Below the pieces are notes generated by a model. It was not told the DNA's origin and searched no databases. It saw nothing but the letters and a program-made list of their open reading frames with translations. Shown here piece by piece: positions 1-6,070 of a stretch of 11,402 bases of DNA. Numbering within the stretch: position 1 is the stretch's first letter; every line of letters begins with the position of its first letter. The position numbers were made by a program, and so were the translations under genes. The stretch is from Bacteroidales bacterium. GTDB taxonomy: Bacteria; Bacteroidota; Bacteroidia; Bacteroidales; UBA1715. The DNA lies in NCBI GenBank assembly GCA_017618935.1, contig JAFZTG010000108.1, positions 1 through 11,402 of the forward strand, written 5' to 3'.

Positions 1-28
1 CAAACAACAAACCGATGATTTTTTTCAT
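1..28 (-). CDS. 5' end of a leftward gene (partial, probable exported protein)
   Basis: Read on the minus strand, an ATG at 28 opens MKKIIGLLF before the window ends. Two lysines followed by hydrophobic residues is how a Sec signal peptide or lipoprotein leader begins, so the product is probably exported. A TACATTTG promoter box lies 21 bp upstream, which supports this as a real start. Only nine codons are visible, so nothing can be said about function. It is divergent from batA and does not belong to that transcription unit. Confidence 0.55.
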
Positions 29-49
29 TGCTTTTCTTTTTTAATCACA

Positions 50-77
50 CAAATGTATAAAATACATACTAAACAAA
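50..77 (-). promoter_or_regulatory. Putative Bacteroidota-type promoter for the leftward gene
   Basis: On the minus strand, TACATTTG (57 to 50) matches the Bacteroidota -7 consensus TAnnTTTG. A TTTG (77 to 74) lies 16 bp further upstream and could be the -33 element, although the spacing is slightly short. The predicted transcript would start near 43 and have a leader of about 15 nt before the ATG at 28. Match seen by eye; promoter function is inferred. Confidence 0.45.
53..67. repeat. 15-bp inverted repeat overlapping the leftward promoter
   Basis: ATGTAT and ATACAT are perfect 6-bp arms separated by AAA. The left arm overlaps the -7 box at 50-57. A dyad at this position could be an operator for a dimeric regulator of the leftward gene, or it could be chance in AT-rich sequence. 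Confidence 0.3.
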
Positions 78-115
78 AATGTAATGTTAAAAAATGTTAT
101 TGTTTGTTGAAAAAA

Positions 116-151
116 ACTTTATGAACGGATTATTAAAAATTGTTCATAAGT
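116..151. repeat. Inverted repeat / possible hairpin upstream of batA
   Basis: ACTTTATGAAC (116-126) pairs with GTTCATAAGT (142-151). The stem has ten base pairs with one bulged T and a 15-nt AT-rich loop. It ends 55 bp before the preferred batA ATG at 207. It could be an operator, an mRNA leader hairpin, or a terminator remnant; there is no T-tract directly after it, so a terminator is the least likely. Confidence 0.3.
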
Positions 152-206
152 AAACATCCGAAAGGGTGCATATACAAACAATTTATTGGAAATTTGGACG
201 TTTTTC

Positions 207-1214
207 ATGGCAATGATAGAAGCAATACGAAATATTACATTTTTTACCTACGAAAATCCAGAATATCTCTGGCTGTTGCTGGTATTCGTCCCTATTATTG
301 CGTGGTATATTTGGAAACACACGAATTTGTTCGCTCACGTGAACACACCTACATTGCAGGATTTAGAGGGAATTCCGTCATCGCCGAAGAAATTTTTGAT
401 TCACATTCCTTTCATTTTCCGAATGATGGCATTGGCGTGTGTGATAGTTGCACTTGCCCGTCCCGTTTCTGTTGATACATATTCTGATTCAACTACTTAC
501 GGCGTTGACATTGTGTTGTCGATGGACGTTTCGTCAAGTATGCTTGCCATGGATTTGAAACCAAACAGAATAGAAGCATCGAAAGACGTGGCGGCAAATT
601 TCATAAACAACCGTCCCTACGACCGCATGGGACTTGTGGTGTTCGCCTCGGAATGTTTTACGCAGTGTCCGCTCACGACCGACCATATTACGTTGCTCAA
701 CTTGCTCAACGAACTTGAATGCGGAATGATAAACGACGGAACGGCAATCGGTATGGGATTGGCTCTTGCCGTTGGCCGACTCAAAGATAGCAAGGCAATC
801 AGCAAGGTTATTGTTCTATTGACCGACGGCGACAACAATAGTGGCGACATTGACCCGCTCACGGCAGCGGAACTTGCGGCAAAATACGGAATTCGTGTCT
901 ATACCATCGGCGTGGGCAGAAAGGGCGAAGTACCATATCCTACGCCTTACGGCACGCAGATGGTTCAAAATAGTTTCGACGAATCGGCTTTGATTCGAAT
1001 TGCAAAAATGACCAATGGTCAGTATTTCCGTGCAACAAACAAAAATGAACTCGTAAAAATCTATAATACAATCGATTCGCTTGAAAAAACGAAGATAGAA
1101 GATTATAGGTTCACACAGAAAAAAGAAGAATTTGCACCGTTCGTGCTACTTGCATTATTGTTACTTGCAAGCGAATTCCTATTGTCACACACAATTTGTA
1201 AACGATTCCCATAA
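207..1214 (+). CDS. batA: BatA-type von Willebrand A (aerotolerance family) membrane protein
   Basis: Inner-membrane protein with a periplasmic or cytoplasmic von Willebrand A domain. Counted from the ATG at 207 (335 aa), hydrophobic segments lie near residues 21-37, 70-85 and 310-329, the usual BatA arrangement of two N-terminal and one C-terminal helix. The metal-ion-dependent adhesion site is intact: DVSSS at 107-111, Thr179 in DGTAIG, and Asp207 in LTDGDNN. The ENPEYLWLL stretch near the N-terminus is typical of the family. The frame stays open back to a TTG at 186, but ATG 207 or 213 fits the family better. The stop overlaps the batB ATG by one base (TAATG), implying translational coupling. 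Bat proteins are linked to envelope stress and oxygen tolerance in Bacteroides; the exact role is unresolved. No moxR or DUF58 gene lies directly upstream. Confidence 0.9.
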   Translation: MAMIEAIRNITFFTYENPEYLWLLLVFVPIIAWYIWKHTNLFAHVNTPTLQDLEGIPSSPKKFLIHIPFIFRMMALACVIVALARPVSVDTYSDSTTYGVDIVLSMDVSSSMLAMDLKPNRIEASKDVAANFINNRPYDRMGLVVFASECFTQCPLTTDHITLLNLLNELECGMINDGTAIGMGLALAVGRLKDSKAISKVIVLLTDGDNNSGDIDPLTAAELAAKYGIRVYTIGVGRKGEVPYPTPYGTQMVQNSFDESALIRIAKMTNGQYFRATNKNELVKIYNTIDSLEKTKIEDYRFTQKKEEFAPFVLLALLLLASEFLLSHTICKRFP

Positions 1215-2248
1215 TGAACGAAAGTAATTTCAGATTTGCATATCCAGACCACTTGTACGCCTTGATTGGCGTGGGTGTTTGCATTGTCGTTTACGTACTA
1301 TATAGATTTATCGAGAAACGAAAAGTCAAACAATTGGCAGACAATGAGTTATTGTCAGTTATTGTACCTGATTATTCTCCGTTTAGAAAACATCTGAAAT
1401 TCGTTTTATGTGCCCTTGCGGGAGTGTTCTTCATTATTGCTTGGGCACAGCCACAATATGGTGTAAAACAGCAAAATGTGAAGAAAAAAGGCGTTGAAAT
1501 CGCCATAGCGCTCGACGTGTCAAACAGTATGCTTGCCGAAGATATTAAGCCCAATCGTATAGAAAAAGCGAAATTCTCCATTCAGAGAATTATTAACAAA
1601 TTGGAACAGAACAAGATAAGCATCATAACCTTTGCAGGAGAGGCATATATTCAACTACCAATGACAACCGACGTGGGTGCATCAAAACTATTTCTGCAAA
1701 ACATCAACACCAACATGATAGAACGGCAGGGAACGGCCATTGGTGCTGCTATTTCAAAATGTATGCGGTCATTTTCGGGAAATGAGAAAGTTGCAAAGAC
1801 AATTGTCATAATCAGTGACGGAGAAAACCACGAGGACGATGCGGTGGGTATGGCAAAACAAGCACGTGAAAAAGGCATCATAATCCATACGGTAGGTATG
1901 GGAACGACCAACGGCGTGCCAATTCCGATTAAGAACTCATACGGACAAACTAGCTTCATGATGGATAGAAACGGCAGTCCCGTTACCACAAAACTCAACG
2001 AACAGATGTTACAGGAAATTGCAGCTGCTGGTGGCGGCGTGTATTCCCGTGAAGATTTTTCGCCCATTCTCAAGGCTTTGGATGATCTCGAAAAAACGGA
2101 CTTTGAATCTCAGGAGTTCAATGTATATAACGAACGTTTCCAAGTGTTCCTGCTCTTGGGGCTTGTATGCCTCCTCCTTGATTTCTGCATTCTTGACCGC
2201 AAAAACAAATGGCTGAAGAATATAGACGTATTTAAGATTAAGATTTGA
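1214..2248 (+). CDS. batB: BatB-type von Willebrand A (aerotolerance family) membrane protein
   Basis: 344-aa partner of BatA. It has membrane segments near residues 14-30, 61-78 and 309-327 around a von Willebrand A domain. The MIDAS motif is complete: DVSNS at 101-105, Thr174 in GTAIG, and Asp202 in ISDGENH. The N-terminal FAYPDHLYAL is the family signature before the first helix. The start codon shares one base with the batA stop, so the two are cotranscribed and probably act together as a membrane complex. In characterised Bacteroidota operons batB is followed by the TPR gene batC and then batD and batE. Here the operon stops after batB and the next gene is convergent, so these partners are missing or elsewhere. 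batA and batB share the same architecture, consistent with an old duplication. Confidence 0.92.
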   Translation: MNESNFRFAYPDHLYALIGVGVCIVVYVLYRFIEKRKVKQLADNELLSVIVPDYSPFRKHLKFVLCALAGVFFIIAWAQPQYGVKQQNVKKKGVEIAIALDVSNSMLAEDIKPNRIEKAKFSIQRIINKLEQNKISIITFAGEAYIQLPMTTDVGASKLFLQNINTNMIERQGTAIGAAISKCMRSFSGNEKVAKTIVIISDGENHEDDAVGMAKQAREKGIIIHTVGMGTTNGVPIPIKNSYGQTSFMMDRNGSPVTTKLNEQMLQEIAAAGGGVYSREDFSPILKALDDLEKTDFESQEFNVYNERFQVFLLLGLVCLLLDFCILDRKNKWLKNIDVFKIKI

Positions 2249-2262
2249 TAATCAATAATCAG

Positions 2263-2322
2263 CGTTTCTGTGGGATGTTTGTAATATACTCATCTTAAAA
2301 AAAAGAAGTAACCCAAGAAACG
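2263..2322. terminator. Candidate bidirectional terminator between convergent genes
   Basis: An outer stem pairs CGTTTCTGTGGG (2263-2274) with CCCAAGAAACG (2312-2322): eleven base pairs with one bulged G. Inside it a second stem pairs TACT/TCTT (2287-2290, 2293-2296) with AAGA/AGTA (2303-2310) around an A6 loop. It fills the gap between batB and the oppositely oriented MbnP-like gene, where a shared terminator is expected. It lacks a long T-tract immediately after the outer stem, so termination is inferred from position and structure. Confidence 0.45.
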
Positions 2323-2329
2323 ACACTCT

Positions 2330-3130
2330 TTAAAACTCAAAATAAAAATGGGAAGAAACTCTAAACACATTTTTCCCGTTTTCGCTGATTTGCGACATAA
2401 TGTCTTGTTTTCCCATGATTCCTTTGGTGTAGAGGTTGAAGTCAATATTGTTCGGCGCAGAGAACCATTTGTCAACATTCATTATAATAACCAAGTGAGG
2501 TACCTTGTCTTTGGGGGAAATGTGGCAGGGAAGCGTTATCTTAAAATCGTTGTCGATAAACGTGTCGTTTTCCACGCCACGACCCAAGTGGCAGTTGAAC
2601 AGGGAAACCGAGTCTTGCGAGTCAATGAATTTTATGTTCGTCTTCATATAATGGTAACCGCCGCCAAGCACTTCGGGCCAGTACATTCGTGCCAATTCAG
2701 GGTAGGTAAGGGAATATGAGATGTTCTTTTCTTTGGGAATGCCAAACACAAAACGGATGGAATCGATGGTAGCCTTGCGTTTTTTTATGTTGATACGAAG
2801 CGTAATCGGCTCGTTTTCGCAATCGATGTAGCAACAATTGTTCTCAAACAAACGGGGATTTCCGTTCACGAGTTCGGCATTCCCTATTATCCATTGCCCG
2901 TTCACACGAAGTTCAATGTCTGATATAAAATACTGAATCTGATTGATTTGGTATTTTGTGTCAAGGGCGTTTGTATAGACATATTGATTAAGTTTAACGA
3001 GTTTCCCTTCGCAACGTTGGTCAAAACTGACGTAAAGTTTTGTCTGTTGTGCATACATATTTATATGCACAGCAAACAAAAGTATCAAGAGTGATAGTAT
3101 TTTAGAAAGGAAGTTGGTCGGTCTCGTCAT
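2330..3130 (-). CDS. Exported MbnP-like (copper-binding family) protein
   Basis: 266 aa. The N-terminus is a signal peptide: basic start (MTRPTNFLSK), hydrophobic core at about 11-23, and probable cleavage after MYA at 25-27. The mature part resembles the MbnP family of periplasmic or surface beta-sandwich proteins: a YFISDIEL segment near 67-74, then MYWPEVLGGGYHYMK at 149-163, FNCHLGRG at 178-185 and NVDKWFS at 218-224. Family members relate to MopE/CorA-type copper proteins, in which a tryptophan may be oxidised to kynurenine by a partner dihaem enzyme (MbnH). No such partner is present here, so copper binding is unproven. The start at 3130 overlaps the preceding DUF3127 gene by 29 bp in another frame. 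That start is required for an intact signal peptide, so the overlap is probably real and the two genes are cotranscribed. Confidence 0.72.
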   Translation of the reverse strand: MTRPTNFLSKILSLLILLFAVHINMYAQQTKLYVSFDQRCEGKLVKLNQYVYTNALDTKYQINQIQYFISDIELRVNGQWIIGNAELVNGNPRLFENNCCYIDCENEPITLRINIKKRKATIDSIRFVFGIPKEKNISYSLTYPELARMYWPEVLGGGYHYMKTNIKFIDSQDSVSLFNCHLGRGVENDTFIDNDFKITLPCHISPKDKVPHLVIIMNVDKWFSAPNNIDFNLYTKGIMGKQDIMSQISENGKNVFRVSSHFYFEF

Positions 3131-3803
3131 TGGCCTTCAATTGCTCAGGTTGAATTGCCTCTACCGGATTTGCTGTGGCGTTAGCCAACGGGTTTGGATT
3201 TGAGGCTGCCTGCACGCCATACGTAGCGTTTTGAGCAGGATTTGTTTGTACAATTCCTTTCAACACCTTGTATGCCTGAATACTTGTAAACCAGTTACCG
3301 TTAGTACCTTGACGGCTGTCAATGTCAACCGAGACAGTGACGGTTTCTCCAATTTGCAAGATAGATTTGTCGATTCTGTCGCCCCAGATTGAGAAACAGA
3401 TTTTTTTAGGATATTGTTCTTGTGTTTCAATGACAAATTCTTGCATTTTCCATTCTTTGCCGTTTTTGCCGACGCCACTTTTGGGCTCTAAAACAGAAAT
3501 CACTTTTCCAACAACGTCAACGCTGGTAGATTGCTGAATGGCACCAGGAGTGATTCTCCACGCACGCACGTCGGTAAACCAACGACCGTTGTATTCGCGA
3601 CTTTCAAGATTGATAGAAACTGTAATGTCGCTTTGTAACTGCAAGTTTGAGGTGTCAACCTTGTCGCCGACAACCGAGAAACAAGCTTTACGAGGATATT
3701 GTGTTTGCGTTTCGATTACAAAATCTTGTCTTTTCCATTGACCATTACGTCCTTCGCCAGTCACAGGCTCACAAATTTGAATAAGTCTTCCTTGTATTTC
3801 CAT
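3102..3803 (-). CDS. Tandem DUF3127 protein with SSB-like C-terminal tip
   Basis: 233 aa with two copies of the same domain, at about residues 2-86 and 96-182. The copies share G(R/K)-(L/V)-I, EP-x-(T/S)-G-x-G-(R/K)-N-G, WK-x-Q-(D/E)-FVIETQ-x-QYP-(R/K)-K, CFS-x-x-GD, an SR motif and WFT near each end. Both match DUF3127, a small Bacteroidota and phage domain that probably folds like an OB-type nucleic-acid binder. A low-complexity Asn/Ala/Pro-rich linker (about 185-222) leads to an acidic end, DETDQLPF. This resembles the C-terminal tip by which single-stranded-DNA-binding proteins recruit repair partners. DUF3127 proteins are usually single-domain and about half this length. There is no signal peptide, so the product should be cytoplasmic. 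A TACCTTTG box 16 bp upstream of the ATG suggests its own promoter. Single-strand DNA binding is inferred, not shown. Confidence 0.8.
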   Translation of the reverse strand: MEIQGRLIQICEPVTGEGRNGQWKRQDFVIETQTQYPRKACFSVVGDKVDTSNLQLQSDITVSINLESREYNGRWFTDVRAWRITPGAIQQSTSVDVVGKVISVLEPKSGVGKNGKEWKMQEFVIETQEQYPKKICFSIWGDRIDKSILQIGETVTVSVDIDSRQGTNGNWFTSIQAYKVLKGIVQTNPAQNATYGVQAASNPNPLANATANPVEAIQPEQLKANDETDQLPF

Positions 3804-3819
3804 TTTCTTTAATTTTTCC

Positions 3820-3827
3820 CAAAGGTA
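3820..3827 (-). promoter_or_regulatory. Putative -7 promoter box for the tandem DUF3127 gene
   Basis: On the minus strand this reads TACCTTTG, a full match to TAnnTTTG, ending 16 bp before the ATG at 3803. The predicted leader is about 10 nt. No convincing TTTG -33 element is visible at the expected distance, so the call rests on the -7 box and its position in the 127-bp gap after comB. Confidence 0.42.
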
Positions 3828-3924
3828 AACTTAAAATCAATAAGACGATAGCTTTTTCGGATGTGAAAATAAAATAGTTATCAACAATGGGAAAATGCCG
3901 TGGCATGTCTCTACATCGTATGGA

Positions 3925-3946
3925 GAATCATTATCCTATAAGATTC
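3925..3946. repeat. Small inverted repeat spanning the comB stop codon
   Basis: GAATC and GATTC flank TTAT and ATAA arms around a 3-nt loop, giving nine base pairs with one bulged A. It covers the last codons and stop of comB and could be a weak terminator or mRNA 3' stabiliser. No T-tract follows on the minus strand. A shorter dyad, ATGCCGTGGCAT (3894-3905), lies a little further downstream in the same 127-bp gap. Confidence 0.22.
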
Positions 3947-4650
3947 TTTATCACTCCATCCTTGTAATAAGGAATCACGTTGCACGTGTCCATGGTGATG
4001 CAATAGTCAATACATTGGTCAACACCGTTTTTGCGGAGGCGGCTTCGTTGGGCACATTTTTCAAGATATTGGGCAAGGTCGTTCTTGTGCTCGTTCCACA
4101 TGTCAATGGCGGCAACGGTTGAATCGCAGATTGTCTCGAATTTCCCTGTCTTCAAAAGAGCGTCGGCTACGGCTCCCATAAAAATGGAATCTTCAATGTT
4201 GAATTTGTTTTTCCAGCCGGCACAGAGCAACGTAACGTCGCAATCTTGTTTCTGTAACCAGTCAACCAACACTGAAAAGTTTGAAAACGCACCAATCACG
4301 ACAGCCTTGCATTCTACGCCGAGTTGAATCGTCTTGGTGCCGTTTGTGGTGCTGTACACAATGTCACGTCCTTCCACAATGCTGCGTTCGAATTTTTCGG
4401 GGGAGTTTCCGAAGTCGGCAAAGTCTATCTTTATGCCGTTTCGTTCGGCTGCAATCAGGTATCCTTTTTCTTTGTATGTTCTGGCTTCGTCAACGCTTTT
4501 TACGGGAATGATTGAATTGACTCCATTCTCGAATGCGGCACAAATTGAACTTGTGGCACGAAACACGTCGGTTACCACGACAATGGCGTCCTTGTTCTCA
4601 AAATATTCAAATAGGGCAGGGCTAAAACAAGTTTCAATTATGTGTTTCAT
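3931..4650 (-). CDS. comB: 2-phosphosulfolactate phosphatase family protein (ComB)
   Basis: 239 aa, the normal length for this Mg-dependent family. ComB hydrolyses 2-phosphosulfolactate to sulfolactate and phosphate, the second step of phosphoenolpyruvate-plus-sulfite coenzyme M synthesis in methanogens (EC 3.1.3.71). Family motifs are intact: VVTDVFRATSS (25-35), AAERNG (67-72), FGNSP (80-84), YSTTNGTK (99-106), LLCAGW (141-146) and IEDSIFMGA (152-160). There is no signal peptide or membrane segment, so it is cytoplasmic. Bacteria of this group do not make coenzyme M, and no ComA (phosphosulfolactate synthase) gene is seen here, so the in vivo substrate is open; free sulfolactate or a cysteate/sulfonolipid route are possible. 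The start overlaps the O-antigen ligase gene by 17 bp, which places it in the surface-glycan operon. Confidence 0.88.
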   Translation of the reverse strand: MKHIIETCFSPALFEYFENKDAIVVVTDVFRATSSICAAFENGVNSIIPVKSVDEARTYKEKGYLIAAERNGIKIDFADFGNSPEKFERSIVEGRDIVYSTTNGTKTIQLGVECKAVVIGAFSNFSVLVDWLQKQDCDVTLLCAGWKNKFNIEDSIFMGAVADALLKTGKFETICDSTVAAIDMWNEHKNDLAQYLEKCAQRSRLRKNGVDQCIDYCITMDTCNVIPYYKDGVIKNLIG

Positions 4651-6070
4651 TTGTTTTGTTTTTTATGTCAAACATTACGATAATGGCAATGAATCCCCAA
4701 AAGAGGGATGCAATCTTGTCCATATCGAGAAAATCATTCAAAAATGCGTGCAAATAGTACGTAATAAGTCCTAAAAGCAGAAATAGCACCGTTTCCTTGG
4801 TCAATTCGTCTTTCGTTCTGTTATACAAGTTGAAACCGATTACAAGCACGGTTATCAAAATGGCGATGAACGATAGAGAACCGATAAGTCCTGCGTCGGC
4901 GAGCAAGCCAAGATATTCGCTGTGGGCATTACCTAAATCCGCCGCATTGGTGCTGATTTTTGTCTTGTCAACGGAGTGCTGAAACGGAGCGTATAAGAAC
5001 ATATATGTTCCTGGGCCATAACCAGTTATGGGCTTCTCCATAAACATGCGGAATGCACATTTCCAGCGGTTTATACGTTCCATGTTGGAATCGTCGGACG
5101 CAATGTTCGACATTGATTTTACGTGCGAAAGGAAGTCGGTGCTCGATACTTCGGTGTTTTTCGACATTTTATAAATTATGTCGTTGTAAAACGGGGCAAT
5201 CATAATGGTGGCGCACAATGCTACGAGTATGATATTCTTAATTTTTATGTGCAGTTTTAGCACAACCCACAAGCAAAAGACAGCGATGATTCCCGCCCAT
5301 GCGGCACGGGTGTACGAGAACAACAGTCCGATGCACAGCAAGCCAAGCAAAAGGGCATTGAAGAATTTTATGCTGAAATCGTTTCTTCCTCGTTTAAGCA
5401 CGACAAACATTGCAGGAATGAGCAATGCGAGTGCAGCCCCGTAAGACGTGTGGTCGCGGAAGAAGGGTTGCATTACCAGATATGAGGTATCGTGTGAAAA
5501 ATACGACGGAGCATGGTTTATGAGCGTGTAAATTATGACGATTGAAAACCCTAACACGTAGGCAAGTATGTATTTTACAATATTTTTTTCGTCAACAACA
5601 AATTGAGTTACAATGAAATAGAAGCACGAAATAAACCAAAGTCGTGTGAGCAGATATTTGAACGACACAATGGGCATTTCAGACACCAGACTTGCAATGA
5701 ACAACCATCCGAGATACACGTAAATACAAATACTTACAGGGTGTTTGAGTACTTCTTTGTCGAACTTTCGTTCGCTCAAAAGTTTGAGGAAAAATACGCA
5801 CATTGCCAGAAATATGAACGGCTCTGTGGGTAGACTCATATTGATGGGCGTGTTTGGAATCAGTTCCGATAATTCAATGGACAGCGGCGTACAGAACATA
5901 ATGATAATCAACAACTTGTCGAGTGCCAAAAAAGCAAGGAAACCCAATGCGAGGGCAAAGGGGACAAGCGTGATGAGATACGATTCGTTCCAAAGTCCCA
6001 CCATACTGGCAATTATGAAGAGAATTGCAGTAATATAGAGACACAGAATCGTTTTTTTCTCCGAAATCAC
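4634..6070 (-). CDS. O-antigen ligase / Wzy-type polymerase (Wzy_C family) membrane protein
   Basis: 478-aa polytopic inner-membrane protein with about ten to twelve hydrophobic helices from residue 8 to 468. The Wzy_C signature is present: FSYTRAAWAG at 251-260 with the conserved Arg255, then a long periplasmic loop (about 295-395). The loop contains the R-x-x-W-x-x-A region near 332-339, ITGYGPGT (348-355) and NAHSEYLGLLADAG (381-394) with His383. Such enzymes move undecaprenyl-linked glycans onto lipid A core (WaaL) or polymerise repeat units (Wzy), or glycosylate proteins; sequence alone does not separate these. The start codon is GTG, within GTGA overlapping the stop of the Wzz gene, and the 3' end overlaps comB by 17 bp. 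It probably works with the adjacent chain-length protein. No glycosyltransferase genes lie in the window. Confidence 0.88.
   Translation of the reverse strand: MISEKKTILCLYITAILFIIASMVGLWNESYLITLVPFALALGFLAFLALDKLLIIIMFCTPLSIELSELIPNTPINMSLPTEPFIFLAMCVFFLKLLSERKFDKEVLKHPVSICIYVYLGWLFIASLVSEMPIVSFKYLLTRLWFISCFYFIVTQFVVDEKNIVKYILAYVLGFSIVIIYTLINHAPSYFSHDTSYLVMQPFFRDHTSYGAALALLIPAMFVVLKRGRNDFSIKFFNALLLGLLCIGLLFSYTRAAWAGIIAVFCLWVVLKLHIKIKNIILVALCATIMIAPFYNDIIYKMSKNTEVSSTDFLSHVKSMSNIASDDSNMERINRWKCAFRMFMEKPITGYGPGTYMFLYAPFQHSVDKTKISTNAADLGNAHSEYLGLLADAGLIGSLSFIAILITVLVIGFNLYNRTKDELTKETVLFLLLGLITYYLHAFLNDFLDMDKIASLFWGFIAIIVMFDIKNKTNETHN

Noticed and set aside
98..106. TATTGTTTG as a batA promoter box, with the same 9-mer on the minus strand at 10857-10849 before the Hint gene
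   Set aside because: It has three rather than two bases between TA and TTTG, and both copies are far from the start codon (100 and 64 bp). Chance in AT-rich DNA is likely.
140..475. 111-codon open frame overlapping batA in another frame
   Set aside because: It lies inside a clear BatA reading frame, has no recognisable domain, and ends in low-complexity Cys-rich sequence typical of a shadow frame.
2348..2719. 123-codon plus-strand frame
   Set aside because: It is antisense to the MbnP-like gene, whose signal peptide and family motifs show that the minus strand is coding.
3258..3800. The direct repeat at 3391-3460 / 3676-3745 as a mobile or CRISPR-like repeat
   Set aside because: The repeat is diverged and in frame, and it corresponds exactly to the two DUF3127 domains, so it is an internal gene duplication.
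3894..3905. ATGCCGTGGCAT dyad after comB as a terminator or operator
   Set aside because: The arms are only 5 bp with a 2-base centre, or a 4-bp stem with a 4-base loop. That is too weak alone, and no promoter box overlaps it.
4031..4774. Several plus-strand frames of 76-146 codons
   Set aside because: They are antisense to comB and the ligase, with no domain or leader, and the minus-strand proteins have complete family motifs.
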